Shown: positions 25,335 through 33,910 of the stretch, in pieces
Position numbering within the stretch: the stretch's first letter is position 1
Layout of the letters: every line of letters starts with the position of its first letter
Assembly: GCA_964530325.1 (NCBI GenBank)
Contig: CAZHAX010000023.1
Location: forward strand, 1-49,045
Direction: 5' to 3'
DNA: 49,045 bases
Origin: CAZHAX01 sp964530325
GTDB lineage: Bacteria; Chloroflexota; Anaerolineae; B4-G1
The notes under the pieces: generated by a model
Databases searched by the model: none
Told to the model about the DNA's origin: nothing
Seen by the model: the letters and a program-made list of their open reading frames with translations, nothing else
Made by a program: the position numbers and the translations under genes

Positions 25335-26423
25335 CTAGAAGCGTGGGGCTAGGGGCGCGGCCTGGTGGTCTGCCGTATCGGACCCGTTCTTCAGGGCGGG
25401 GCTGAGCTCGACCGTCAGCCTGCTGAAGTAGCTGTTCTCGGGAAGCGGGCCTGTGCCGTACTCCACCTCGGCCACCCTAATGTGTAGCTGCAGGCCCTTC
25501 GTCTCCAAGGCCAGCTCCGCGCCCACCTGAACCTCGAGGGACTCCCCTTTCGCTCCCAGATCGGTCCGAAGCGTGCTGTCGGCGAAGGCGTACTCAGACA
25601 TCAGAACCGCCGTCACCGTCCGAATGTCGTTCTTGTCGAACAGCCATACCTCGAATGCGGTTGCCTTGCTGGGAGAGCCCAGGCCGATCGTCTCTGAGAT
25701 ACCTACTCCGCACTCGCCGACGAATTCGCCGCTTTCCGACTCTATCGTGAAGGAAGGATCGTACTGGTCATCGCCGAGCGCGTAGGTCGTAACGAATTGA
25801 GGGCCGGCGGCTGCGGGACCGGACGGGGGCTCTTCAACCCGGCGTGGCCGCAAGGTCTCCGTTCGTCTTCCAGCGAGAGAACCAAGGTCTTCGTCAGGCT
25901 CTTCGTAGAGCGCCCCGTCCCTTCTCAGCCGTGGCAGTAGGAAGACCAGAGCGGCGGCGATTGCCACCAGCAACACAGCTGCGCCGCACAGCAATGTGAC
26001 AGTGTGGAATCCGGCCCCGCCCTCGTCTTCCGCTTCGCCGTCGTCTGGGACCGAGGGCGTGGGTGCCGGTTCGCCCAGGGCATCGGCCAGTATACGGAGC
26101 CGCAAGGACTCGCTAGGCGCGCTCTCAGCGGCCAACTGGTGCAGCGCCCCGCTGAGCTCACCTTCCTCCCAGTACGACGCGCCAAGCTCGGCTCGGGCCT
26201 GGTCGAGGTCTCCGGTGGCCGCATATCGATCGGCAACGCAGAGGATGTATGCCTGCTGGAAGTCGGCATGCAGCTGGGCCGGCGTTGAGTTGACGAGCTG
26301 CACGGGCCACAGCCACCAACCGACGGCCAGCCCGAGTACAAGCCCTGCGACCGCGCCGCACACGAGGGCGGTCGAAGTCATGTGCTGCTGAACGAACTGG
26401 AGGAACCGCACCACGAGTCTCAT
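25335..26423 (-). CDS. two-TM membrane protein, hypothetical
   Basis: A 362-residue protein with a first membrane helix at about residues 17-41 and a second at about 143-168. Between them is a helical segment (LHADFQQAYILCVADRYAATGDLDQARAELG) that looks TPR-like and a Pro/acidic stretch. After the second helix comes a linker and a C-terminal beta-rich domain (about 210-345; DPSFTIESESGEFVGECGVGISE, TAFEVWLFDKNDIRTVT). I recall similar proteins in Chloroflexota without known function; this is memory, not a search. Start: ATG 26423 lies seven bases after AGGGA; a GTG directly before it is possible. It has its own promoter (26486-26514) at the end of xerC. Confidence 0.75.
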   Translation of the reverse strand: MRLVVRFLQFVQQHMTSTALVCGAVAGLVLGLAVGWWLWPVQLVNSTPAQLHADFQQAYILCVADRYAATGDLDQARAELGASYWEEGELSGALHQLAAESAPSESLRLRILADALGEPAPTPSVPDDGEAEDEGGAGFHTVTLLCGAAVLLVAIAAALVFLLPRLRRDGALYEEPDEDLGSLAGRRTETLRPRRVEEPPSGPAAAGPQFVTTYALGDDQYDPSFTIESESGEFVGECGVGISETIGLGSPSKATAFEVWLFDKNDIRTVTAVLMSEYAFADSTLRTDLGAKGESLEVQVGAELALETKGLQLHIRVAEVEYGTGPLPENSYFSRLTVELSPALKNGSDTADHQAAPLAPRF

Positions 26424-26485
26424 CACAGTTCCCTTGTCCTGCCTCTCCTGATGTCCGCCCTTCGGGTGATGGCCAGTCCGCGGCT

Positions 26486-26514
26486 ACTTTACCACAGAGC
26501 GGGGGCCAGGGCAA
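26486..26514 (-). promoter_or_regulatory. promoter of the two-TM protein gene
   Basis: Minus strand: TTGCCC (26509-26514), a 17 bp spacer ending in TGG, and TAAAGT (26486-26491). The predicted start is near 26479, giving a leader of about 55 nt. Confidence 0.55.
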
Positions 26515-26517
26515 GTG

Positions 26518-27411
26518 CTAGCGGCCAGCTCGCGGGTGAGCCCGCATATACACGTCGCGGGCGTGGCTCTGACTCACGTGGGTGTAGATCTGCGTTGTTG
26601 AGAGGTCGGCGTGCCCGAGTAGCTCCTGGACCACCCGGAGGTCGGCGCCGCCATCGAGCAGATGGGTGGCGAATGTATGGCGCAGAACGTGGGGCGATAC
26701 GGGCTCGCGGATGCCGGCCAGCCTCCCTGTCTTGGCCAGCATCAGGGCTATCCCTCGCACGGAAAGCCGCCCTCCGCGGCAGTTGAGCCACAGGGCATCG
26801 CTGCTGCGGCTACCAAGCAGAGCTGGCCGCCCGGCCGTCAGGTAGCCTGTCGTGGCCCGAACGGCGGCTCTGCCCAGCAGCGCCAGGCGTTCCTTGCTGC
26901 CCTTTCCCAGTACCCGCACCTGGGCCTGTCTCAAGTCGATATCGGTCAGGTCCAGGCCGGCCAGCTCGCTGACGCGGAGGCCGGCTGCATAGAGTACTTC
27001 GATCAAGGCCCTGTCGCGCAGGCCGAGCGTGGTGGATGTATCGGGTACCGCCAGCAGGGCTTCCACTTCTGCTACCGTCAGGTATCGGGGCAGCCTCTTG
27101 GGCGCCCGAGGGGCGCTGATCAAGCGGAACGGGTTACGCTGGAGTAGTTGCTCGCGAACGAGGTAGTCCCCAAACGAGCGTAGCTCCGCGACCCGGCGAG
27201 AGACGCTGGCCTTGACGTAGCCCGCCTCTTCCAGCTCGGCCAGGTAGCTGCGCAGGAGTGACCGGTCCACCCCGGCCGGGAAGCTGACCTCCTGCTCGTC
27301 GCAATAGTCGATGAACTGGCCGATATCGTTCCGGTAGTTCTTGATCGTGTAGGGGGATGCGTTGCGGGCGACTCGCATGTAGGTCAGGAACTGCTCTAGC
27401 AGAGTGCGCAT
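26518..27411 (-). CDS. xerC: XerC/XerD-type tyrosine recombinase
   Basis: A 297-residue site-specific recombinase of the Xer type, which resolves chromosome dimers at dif near the division septum. The N-terminal SAM-like core-binding domain spans about 1-90; the catalytic domain follows. Catalytic residues are all present: Arg in AGLRVSEL, Lys in GKGSKER, His and Arg in PHVLRHTFATHLL, His in ELLGHADL and the nucleophile Tyr in TTQIYTHVS (146, 170, 241, 244, 267 and 276 from the ATG). ATG 27411 is preceded by GTG and GAAGG. It follows topA by 18 nt, the same neighbour as in Bacillus, which favours the xerC name; the second Xer gene is at 43404. Confidence 0.9.
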   Translation of the reverse strand: MRTLLEQFLTYMRVARNASPYTIKNYRNDIGQFIDYCDEQEVSFPAGVDRSLLRSYLAELEEAGYVKASVSRRVAELRSFGDYLVREQLLQRNPFRLISAPRAPKRLPRYLTVAEVEALLAVPDTSTTLGLRDRALIEVLYAAGLRVSELAGLDLTDIDLRQAQVRVLGKGSKERLALLGRAAVRATTGYLTAGRPALLGSRSSDALWLNCRGGRLSVRGIALMLAKTGRLAGIREPVSPHVLRHTFATHLLDGGADLRVVQELLGHADLSTTQIYTHVSQSHARDVYMRAHPRAGR

Positions 27412-27429
27412 CACGCCTTCGCAGGCTGC

Positions 27430-29820
27430 TCAGGCCGCAGCGGGTTCTGGCTTGGGCTTAGGCAGGCCGTCGATCTCGAACTCTTCCTCACACCGGATGC
27501 ACTTGGCCCATTCCTTGCGAGCCTCCGTGAGCAGCCCTCCGCACTCAGGGCACGGCTGCCGCAAGGGACGGTTCCACACGGCGAACTTGCAGGCGTCCTC
27601 TGCATCGCTGTAGTTGGCGCAGCTGTAGAAGGTACGGCCCCGCCGGGTTCGCTTCTCTACCAGGTCCCCGCCGCACTCAGGGCACTTGGCTCCGGTCTTG
27701 ATCAGGATCGCCTCGCTGTGGCGGCATTCCGGGAAGTTGCTGCAGCCGATGAACTTCCCAAACCGGCCATACTTGTATATCAGCGGGCTTCCGCACTTCG
27801 GGCAGTTCTCACCCGTGGGATCGTTGCCCATCTGGACCTCGGGCATCTGCTCGCGGGCGGTGTCCAGCGTCTGGGCGAAGGGCTCGTAGAACTCACGCAG
27901 GACGGGTACCCACTTCTTCCTGCCGCGGGCGATGCGATCCAGGTCCTCCTCCATCGCAGCTGTGAAGCCGACGTCGATGTAGTCCGGGAAATGCTCTACT
28001 AGCAGATCGTTGACCACGATACCTACCTCGGTGGGGTAGAGGCGGCCGTCACGGCGCTGGACGTAGGCGCGCTGCTGAATGGTGGCCATGGTGGGGGCAT
28101 AAGTACTGGGACGACCAACTCCGTACTCCTCCAGGGCCCGTACGAGAGTTGCCTCGCTGTAGCGGGGGGGAGGCTGAGTGAAGTGCTGGTCGGGGAGCAA
28201 CTGGACCAGGTCGAGTGTCTCGCTGACCTTGAGCGGCGGGATCTCCTCCCGCATGCTCTCCTCTTCCGGCTGCTCGTCCTCGTCCTGGGCCTCCTCGTAC
28301 ACTCTCAGGAAGCCCGCGAAGCGAAGACTTGAGCCGCTGGCCCGGAACAGGTAGGGCTTCTCCGTCGTTTCGCCGCCGTCCTTCCTGGGCGCAGGCGGCC
28401 CTGCTTCGATCTGGACGGAGATGGTGTCGTACATAGCTGGCGCCATCTGGCTGGCGACGAACCTGTTCCAGATGAGCGAGTAGAGCTGGTACTGGTTGCG
28501 GTCGAGCAGCGGCTTGAGCGACTCAGGCGTGCGTCTCACACTGGTCGGGCGGATAGCCTCGTGCGCCTCCTCTGCTCTCTTGGCCTGTGTCTTGTACCGA
28601 GGGGGCTTGTCCGGCAGGTGGTCCTTGCCGTACAGCTCAGCGATCAGCTCCCTCGCCTCCCGCTGAGCCTGCTCGGCGACGTTCGTGCTGTCCGTGCGCA
28701 TGTAGGTGATCAGACCGACAGGCCCGTCGCCCAGGTCGATTCCCTCGTAGAGCTGCTGGGCGTAGCGCATGGTGCGGCGAGCCGTGTATCGGTAGCGACG
28801 TGAGGCTTCCTGCTGCATCGTGCTGGTGGTGAAGGGTGCTGACGGGCGCCGCTTCCTCTTGCCCTCTTTGACGTCTACTACCGTGAAATCCGATCTCTCC
28901 AGGTCGCCGGCCACGGCTTGCGCGTCCTCTTTGCTGTGCAGATCGAGTTCCTCGCCGCGGATGCGGTGCAGCCTGGCGATGAAGCTGCGCTTCTCCTTCT
29001 CCTGCTTGGCCAGCTCAGCCTCGAGAGACCAGTACTCTACGGGCACGAACGCCTGGATCTCTCTCTCGCGCTCGACGACGAGCCGGACGGCGACCGACTG
29101 GACACGGCCGGCCGAGAGCCCGCGGCGGCCCATCTTGTCCCGCAGCAGCGGGCTGAGGGTATAGCCCACCAGCCTGTCTAGAATGCGGCGCGCCTGCTGC
29201 GCTTCCACCCGCCGCATGTCGATCTGGCGAGGCTCGGCAAAGGCGTGTTCGATCGCATCGCGGGTGATCTCGTGGAACTCCACCCGGTGGACTGGCCGGC
29301 GACCTATGGCTGCCCGGAGCGCCTCGAGCAAGTGCCAGGATATAGCCTCGCCCTCGCGATCGGGGTCTGTGGCCAGATATACCTCAGATGATTCCTTGAC
29401 GTCCGCTCGGAGATCGCGCACAACCTCTTTTCGTTTCGAAGGGACGATGTACCGCGGGCGGAAGTCGTTCTCCAGATCCACCCCCATTCGATTCGACGGA
29501 AGATCGCGTACGTGGCCTATCGAGGCTCGCACCGTGAAGTCCTTGCCCAGGAAGCGTCCTACCGTTCTCGCCTTGGCCGGCGACTCGACGATCACCATCC
29601 TCGGCAGCTCGGCCAGAGCGGCCCTGGCCTTGGATACGACGGTGTGCTCCTCGGGATCGAGGCCCTCGTGGGCCTGCGTCCGGCCCATGCGGAACAGCTT
29701 GATGCCGCACTCAGAGCAGACGCCTTGCGTGGCCGGCGTGCCCTTGCCCACGAACACAGGCTTCACCTGATCCATCTCTCGCTTCGTCTTGCATTTGACG
29801 CAGTAGGCTTCTATCGACAT
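27430..29820 (-). CDS. topA: type I DNA topoisomerase with extra N-terminal zinc ribbon
   Basis: A 796-residue type IA topoisomerase that relaxes negative supercoils. Residues 1-46 form an extra zinc ribbon (Cys7, Cys10, Cys35, Cys38) of the DUF5679 type, absent from the E. coli enzyme. The Toprim domain starts near 74 (MVIVESPAKA) and includes DPDREGE at 152-158. The catalytic tyrosine is Tyr373 in LITYMRTDST. Three C-terminal zinc ribbons follow (CPKCG...C, CPECGGDL...C, CPECGGLL...C). The tail is Pro/Lys/Ala-rich. Start: ATG 29820; an in-frame TTG four codons earlier is less likely. It sits between the GDP-mannose pyrophosphorylase and xerC genes. Confidence 0.97.
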   Translation of the reverse strand: MSIEAYCVKCKTKREMDQVKPVFVGKGTPATQGVCSECGIKLFRMGRTQAHEGLDPEEHTVVSKARAALAELPRMVIVESPAKARTVGRFLGKDFTVRASIGHVRDLPSNRMGVDLENDFRPRYIVPSKRKEVVRDLRADVKESSEVYLATDPDREGEAISWHLLEALRAAIGRRPVHRVEFHEITRDAIEHAFAEPRQIDMRRVEAQQARRILDRLVGYTLSPLLRDKMGRRGLSAGRVQSVAVRLVVEREREIQAFVPVEYWSLEAELAKQEKEKRSFIARLHRIRGEELDLHSKEDAQAVAGDLERSDFTVVDVKEGKRKRRPSAPFTTSTMQQEASRRYRYTARRTMRYAQQLYEGIDLGDGPVGLITYMRTDSTNVAEQAQREARELIAELYGKDHLPDKPPRYKTQAKRAEEAHEAIRPTSVRRTPESLKPLLDRNQYQLYSLIWNRFVASQMAPAMYDTISVQIEAGPPAPRKDGGETTEKPYLFRASGSSLRFAGFLRVYEEAQDEDEQPEEESMREEIPPLKVSETLDLVQLLPDQHFTQPPPRYSEATLVRALEEYGVGRPSTYAPTMATIQQRAYVQRRDGRLYPTEVGIVVNDLLVEHFPDYIDVGFTAAMEEDLDRIARGRKKWVPVLREFYEPFAQTLDTAREQMPEVQMGNDPTGENCPKCGSPLIYKYGRFGKFIGCSNFPECRHSEAILIKTGAKCPECGGDLVEKRTRRGRTFYSCANYSDAEDACKFAVWNRPLRQPCPECGGLLTEARKEWAKCIRCEEEFEIDGLPKPKPEPAAA

Positions 29821-29917
29821 CTCCAACCTCAAGTTTGCGGCCCCTCCATCCGCTGTGGCCGGCGTGTCCCCAGGTAGATGGTCGCCGGCTCCCGTCAGGA
29901 CAGCGGTGGAAGCCGGA

Positions 29918-30991
29918 TTAGAGGTATTCTTTCTGGCCCTGCTCCTGCAAGATCTGCACGATCGATCGCACTTCCTGCTCTTTGTCTCTAGGGCAGATCA
30001 GCAGCGCGTCATCGGTGTCTACCACTACCAGCCCGTCAACACCGATCGTAGCGATCAGGCGTTCCTGGCCGAGGATGAGCGTGTCACTCGTGTCCACTCC
30101 GATATGGGGTCCCACGACGGTGTTCCCATGCTTGTCGGAAGGGAGCAGCTGCGAGAGGCTCGCCCAGCTGCCCACGTCCGACCAGCCTATGTCGACCGGG
30201 ATCACGGCTACGTCCTTCGCGTGCTCCATAATACCGTAGTCGATGGCCTGCTTCACTACGCGATCCCAGACCCTCTTGAGGGTCGGCTCATAGCCCGGTG
30301 TGCGCAGAGTACCCTCAACCTCGGCGAGGGCAACATAGAGCTCGGGCATCTGGCGCTCGAATTCCTCCATGACCTGGTCGATGCGCCAGATGAACATGCC
30401 ACTGTTCCATGTGTAATCCCCGCTCTCCACCATCCGGAGCGCTGTTTCAGGGCTGGGCTTCTCGGTGAAGCGATCTACCTTCAGGACGGGGAATCCGCCA
30501 ACCTTGCCCAGGCTCTTCCCCTGCTTGATATAGCCGTAGCCGGTAGACGCGGACGAGGGCTGGATGCCGAGCGTCACCAGGTGCCCGTCCTGGGCGACCT
30601 GCTCGGCTGCGGCTAGGACCTTTCGGAAGCGCTCGGCGTCGGCGATGTAGTGGTCTGCCGTCAGCACAGCCATCACTGCCTCGGGATCCCGCCTCCGCAA
30701 GTGGATGGCTGCCAGGCCCACGCAGGGGGCGGTGCCGCGGCCTTCAGGTTCAATGATGAAGTTCTCCGGCGGCAGCTCCGGGGCCTGGGTGGCAAGATCG
30801 TCCACATGGCGGGAGTCGGTCACCACCAGGATTTCCTCAGGGCTGAACAGAGATGCCAGCCGATCGACGGCGTGCTCGAACATGGTGCGGTCGCCTATCA
30901 ACCTGAGAGACTGCTTGGGGCGCTCGCGCCTGCTGAGCGGCCACAAACGGGTGCCCACGCCTCCGGCCATGATCAATGCGTAGTATGCCAT
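29918..30991 (-). CDS. manC: mannose-1-phosphate guanylyltransferase
   Basis: A 357-residue GDP-mannose pyrophosphorylase, forming GDP-mannose from mannose 1-phosphate and GTP for glycan synthesis. The nucleotidyltransferase signature is ALIMAGGVGTRLWPLSR at about 5-21, with the activating Lys in RERPKQSL. EGRGTAPCVGLAA, TADHYI and FTEKPS are further family motifs. It lacks the C-terminal isomerase domain of the bifunctional AlgA type; the length matches the monofunctional form. ATG 30991 follows GGGAGG. The gene lies in an information-processing operon between dprA and topA, with gaps of 47 and 97 bp, an unusual place for a sugar-nucleotide gene. Confidence 0.93.
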   Translation of the reverse strand: MAYYALIMAGGVGTRLWPLSRRERPKQSLRLIGDRTMFEHAVDRLASLFSPEEILVVTDSRHVDDLATQAPELPPENFIIEPEGRGTAPCVGLAAIHLRRRDPEAVMAVLTADHYIADAERFRKVLAAAEQVAQDGHLVTLGIQPSSASTGYGYIKQGKSLGKVGGFPVLKVDRFTEKPSPETALRMVESGDYTWNSGMFIWRIDQVMEEFERQMPELYVALAEVEGTLRTPGYEPTLKRVWDRVVKQAIDYGIMEHAKDVAVIPVDIGWSDVGSWASLSQLLPSDKHGNTVVGPHIGVDTSDTLILGQERLIATIGVDGLVVVDTDDALLICPRDKEQEVRSIVQILQEQGQKEYL

Positions 30992-31038
30992 GCGGTCCTC
31001 CCTGATCGTCGGTGTGCGGCGCCTGGCGCCGGATTGGT

Positions 31039-32148
31039 CTAGTCTACTGCGTAGCCTACGCCCGCCTCCCGGGCGATCACGTACCTCATCGTACCCACCT
31101 GGCGCACCATTCCTTTGAGTTCCATCAAGGCCAGCGTGCTGGTCACTTGGGCTATGGGCAGTGCCGCCAACCGCTGCAGCTCGTCGACGTGCGTCGGCTC
31201 TGCTGAGAGGTGGGCAAAGAGCGCCGCCTCAGTCTCGTCCGCGGGCAGCACGTCTCTGGCCTCCGCCTGCTCCGCCACCATACCCAGGTTGAGTTCCTCC
31301 AACACGTCCTCGGCGCAGAGGACGGCCTTTGCTCCATCTTGGATGAGGCGATTCGTGCCCACGCTGCCCCGGGCGAGTACGCTGCCTGGCACGGCGAAGA
31401 CGTCTCGTCCCTGCTCGGCGGCATAGTCGGCGGTGATCAGTGCGCCGCTGGCCCGGCCGGCCTCAGTAACCAGAACGCCGAGGCTCAGGCCGCTGATGAT
31501 GCGGTTGCGGGGCGGGAAGTTGCCTCCCTCGGGGGCAGTGCCCATCGGATAGTCGCTCACGACCGCCCCGCTGGCAGCTATCTCGCTTGCAAGCTGTCTG
31601 TGCTCCGGCGGGTACGTACGGTCGACACCGCACCCGAGCACGGCAACCGTCCGCCCTCCCGCTTCGAGGGCCGCCCGGTGTGCTTCAGCGTCGATGCCGC
31701 GCGCCAGCCCACTGACGACGGTAACGCCGCTCCTGGCCAGGGCTCCGGCCAGCTGGCGCGTTACCTCACGACCGTAGGCAGAGACTCGCCGCGTACCTAC
31801 GATCGCCACTGCCCAGGCATCCTCGCCGGTAAGCTCTCCCTTCACATAGAGCACGGGAGGCGAGGAGGGGATCTGGCGAAGCAAGGCCGGATAGCCGGGG
31901 GAGTCCCAGGTCAGCAGGGTGGCGCCGGCTTCGGTGACTCGCTCCAGCTCCCGGTCCAAATCGAGCGAGGCCCGGGCTGACTCGAGGTTGGCCAATGACC
32001 GGCGGTCGAGGCCTGCTTTCTGCAGTTGCCTGGAGGGCGCGTCCCAGGCCTTCTCGGCGTTGCCGAAGTGATCGAGCAGGGCCTGCAGTCTGCTTGGGCC
32101 GATACCCCGTACTATGTTGAAGCCCACGAAATAGCGCGGGTCGTCCAT
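31039..32148 (-). CDS. dprA: DNA-processing protein DprA
   Basis: A 369-residue DprA/Smf protein, which loads RecA on incoming single-stranded DNA in natural transformation. Order of parts: N-terminal helix-hairpin-helix/SAM-like region (VRGIGPSRLQALLDHFG), Rossmann-like core (VAIVGTRRVSAYG, VVSGLARGIDAEAH, VLGCGVDRTYPPEH, GGNFPPRNRIISGLS, VFAVPGS) and a C-terminal winged helix (about 305-365). ATG 32148 overlaps the rimM stop (TGATG) and lies eight bases after GGAG; the ATG two codons earlier is too close to that site. It is part of the rpsP operon. Confidence 0.96.
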   Translation of the reverse strand: MDDPRYFVGFNIVRGIGPSRLQALLDHFGNAEKAWDAPSRQLQKAGLDRRSLANLESARASLDLDRELERVTEAGATLLTWDSPGYPALLRQIPSSPPVLYVKGELTGEDAWAVAIVGTRRVSAYGREVTRQLAGALARSGVTVVSGLARGIDAEAHRAALEAGGRTVAVLGCGVDRTYPPEHRQLASEIAASGAVVSDYPMGTAPEGGNFPPRNRIISGLSLGVLVTEAGRASGALITADYAAEQGRDVFAVPGSVLARGSVGTNRLIQDGAKAVLCAEDVLEELNLGMVAEQAEARDVLPADETEAALFAHLSAEPTHVDELQRLAALPIAQVTSTLALMELKGMVRQVGTMRYVIAREAGVGYAVD

Positions 32149-32729
32149 CAGCATTTCTCCGCTCGCAGACCGGGCAGGAGGCGGATCACCAGCCGCCGTG
32201 CCTCCAGATCCAGTTCCTGCACCACGTCTCCAATGGCCGGAACGAGAAGCTCGCCCGATGGGCCCCTGACGACGTAGACGTCGTTTGCGCCCGTCTCGAG
32301 CACATCAACCACTTCGCCCAGCTCCTCGCCCTCATCAGTCTCCACCACGACGCCGATCAGTTGATGCAAGTAGTACTCGCCGTTTTCCAGGGGAACTGCA
32401 TCCTCGATGGGGATCTGAACGAGAAGGTCGCGGAGCTGATCGGCGGCCTCTCTGTCGTTGCAGCCTTCGAGCTTGAGGAGCAGCACCCGTTTGCCCTGCC
32501 GCAGCCTCTCCACCTTGCGGAGCTGCTGGGGCTCGGGTGAGCCGGCTCGGGCGAGGAACAAGTAGGGATGGAGATCAAGTCTCTCGGGGTAAGCGGTGAG
32601 TATCTCGACGCGCACTTCTCCCCCCACCCCGTGCGGCCTCAATACACGACCGACTACCAAGTAGCGGGGCTCAGGCGCACGCGTCCGCTCTGAGCCCCCG
32701 CTGTGTCCGTCGGCCGGATCTCGGGACAC
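32148..32729 (-). CDS. rimM: ribosome maturation factor RimM
   Basis: A 193-residue 30S maturation factor that binds uS19 during assembly of the small-subunit head. The N-terminal RimM barrel begins at YLVVGRVLRPHGVGGEVRVEI; the C-terminal PRC-like barrel contains EYYLHQLIGVVVETDEG and NDVYVVRGPSGELLVPAI. The gene is typically next to rpsP, as here. Start choice is uncertain: no good ribosome-binding site is visible. GTG 32729 lies just past the khpA stop and leaves about 22 extra residues before the conserved start. The longer frame overlaps khpA and is Arg/Ser-rich. Confidence 0.9.
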   Translation of the reverse strand: MSRDPADGHSGGSERTRAPEPRYLVVGRVLRPHGVGGEVRVEILTAYPERLDLHPYLFLARAGSPEPQQLRKVERLRQGKRVLLLKLEGCNDREAADQLRDLLVQIPIEDAVPLENGEYYLHQLIGVVVETDEGEELGEVVDVLETGANDVYVVRGPSGELLVPAIGDVVQELDLEARRLVIRLLPGLRAEKC

Positions 32730-32742
32730 ATCACATCGGCTG

Positions 32743-32979
32743 CTAGACGATCTCCAGCGTGGCCCGCTTGCCCTGCTTGGCGGCAAGAACACGAACGAGC
32801 GTACGGATGGCGTTGGCGGTGCGGCCGCCCTTGCCGATCACTCGACCCATGTCATCGGGGCCAACCCGCAACTCCAGAATCAGCGATGTCTCTCCCTCGA
32901 TCTCCGAAACCTGCACCTGAGATGGATCATCTACCAGCGACTTGGCGATGAACTCCACCAACTCCTTCATCGAGCTCAT
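32743..32979 (-). CDS. khpA: KH-domain RNA-binding protein KhpA
   Basis: A 78-residue single type II KH domain protein. The GXXG loop is VIGKGGRT at about residues 47-54, flanked by the usual strand and helix (SLILELRV, ANAIRTLVRVLAAKQGK). In Gram-positive bacteria it dimerises with KhpB and binds many RNAs. It is usually encoded between rpsP and rimM, exactly as here. ATG follows GGGAGG. Length is typical. Confidence 0.95.
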   Translation of the reverse strand: MSSMKELVEFIAKSLVDDPSQVQVSEIEGETSLILELRVGPDDMGRVIGKGGRTANAIRTLVRVLAAKQGKRATLEIV

Positions 32980-33069
32980 AGCTGCTCCCTCCCGAAGTTG
33001 ATGTGGACGTCACGAAACGGCAGGCCAGACGCAGCGGGGGAGCAAATTCCCGCTACGGCGTCGCAGATG

Positions 33070-33594
33070 TCAATCCTGCTCGTCCTCCTCTTCCCCACCA
33101 CCGGCCCCTTCAGCTTCGATCTCCGGCTCGGCGTCTGCAGGCGGCGCCTCCTCTTCAGGTTCAGGTTGCTCCTCTACCTTCTCTGGCTCGGGGGCAGCCG
33201 CCTCCGCTTCCTTCTTGGCCTTCGACTTCTTCGAGGCCCGCTTGGGCTGCTGGGAGGCCTTATTGGCGGCCTCCTTCTTGACTTCTTCCACCTGCGCGGC
33301 CGCCTCCTCAAGCAGCTTTTCCAGCGGCTCGCCCTTCTTGAGCCGTTCCAGCCGCGCCAGCGTGCCTTGGTTGGTCAGCAGGCGCTCAACTGCTGGAGTC
33401 GGCTGTGCTCCCACTTCCAGCCAGTGCAGCGCCCGGTCTTCCTTGATCGTCACCGTCTCCGGCTCGGTCCGCGGGTTGTAGAACCCTATAGCCTCAATGA
33501 ACCGGCCGTCTCGCGGGGAGCGCGAATCGGCTACAACTACCCTGTAGCTGGGCTGCTTCTTGGCGCCTACTCGGCGCAAGCGGATCTTGACCAT
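33070..33594 (-). CDS. rpsP: 30S ribosomal protein bS16 with long charged tail
   Basis: A 174-residue protein whose first 85 or so residues are a standard bS16 (MVKIRLRRVGAKKQPSYRVV, SPRDGRFIEAIGFYNP, ALHWLEVGAQPTPAVERLL). The remaining 85-90 residues are not part of the usual protein. They form a Lys/Ala/Glu helical stretch (EKLLEEAAAQVEEVKKEAANKAS), then Lys-rich, then a Glu/Pro/Gly-rich acidic end. Typical bS16 has 80-90 residues. The start has a strong AGGAGGAG site. It is the first gene of the operon, with the promoter at 33775-33803 and a leader of about 174 nt. Confidence 0.97.
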   Translation of the reverse strand: MVKIRLRRVGAKKQPSYRVVVADSRSPRDGRFIEAIGFYNPRTEPETVTIKEDRALHWLEVGAQPTPAVERLLTNQGTLARLERLKKGEPLEKLLEEAAAQVEEVKKEAANKASQQPKRASKKSKAKKEAEAAAPEPEKVEEQPEPEEEAPPADAEPEIEAEGAGGGEEEDEQD

Positions 33595-33768
33595 GCTCCT
33601 CCTGATGATGTCGTGGGGGCCGCGATGTCGGGTCGAAACTGGGCGGTCACGGCGCAGTGACCAGGCCTATCTCCGTACCGTGCCCGATCTCAGGCCTCCC
33701 ATCCCGCCCAGACGGCCCGACTCCAATCGGCTGCCTTGCAGAGCCGACGAAGCCCTTCACATGTAGAT
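33595..33768 (-). promoter_or_regulatory. leader of the rpsP operon
   Basis: Between the predicted transcription start and rpsP lie about 174 nt without a gene. A perfect hairpin GGTCAC/GTGACC (33645-33662, 6 nt loop) and two copies of AGGCCT are visible. No recognised ribosomal-protein leader motif was found. An autoregulatory site is possible but unproven. Confidence 0.4.
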
Positions 33769-33774
33769 GACGCG

Positions 33775-33803
33775 ATTGTAGCGGAAAAGCCTCGTTTCGT
33801 CAA
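33775..33803 (-). promoter_or_regulatory. promoter of the rpsP-khpA-rimM-dprA operon
   Basis: Minus strand: TTGACG (33798-33803), a 17 bp spacer, TACAAT (33775-33780). Ten of 12 consensus positions match. Predicted start near 33768. Confidence 0.8.
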
Positions 33804-33825
33804 GCTGCACGGCTGGCGAGTGAGG

Positions 33826-33851
33826 GCAGCACAAACCACTCGGGGTGCTGC
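33826..33851 (-). terminator. hairpin downstream of the malic enzyme gene
   Basis: GCAGCAC (33826-33832) pairs with GTGCTGC (33845-33851) around a 12 nt loop. It lies between the end of the malic enzyme gene and the rpsP promoter, on the proper side to end the PEPCK-malic enzyme transcript. No T-tract follows. Confidence 0.4.
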
Positions 33852-33910
33852 TGCAGTATCGTGGGAGCACGGCCAGGCAGCGGTCAATCCGCGGTCGATT
33901 GGGCCGGAGT

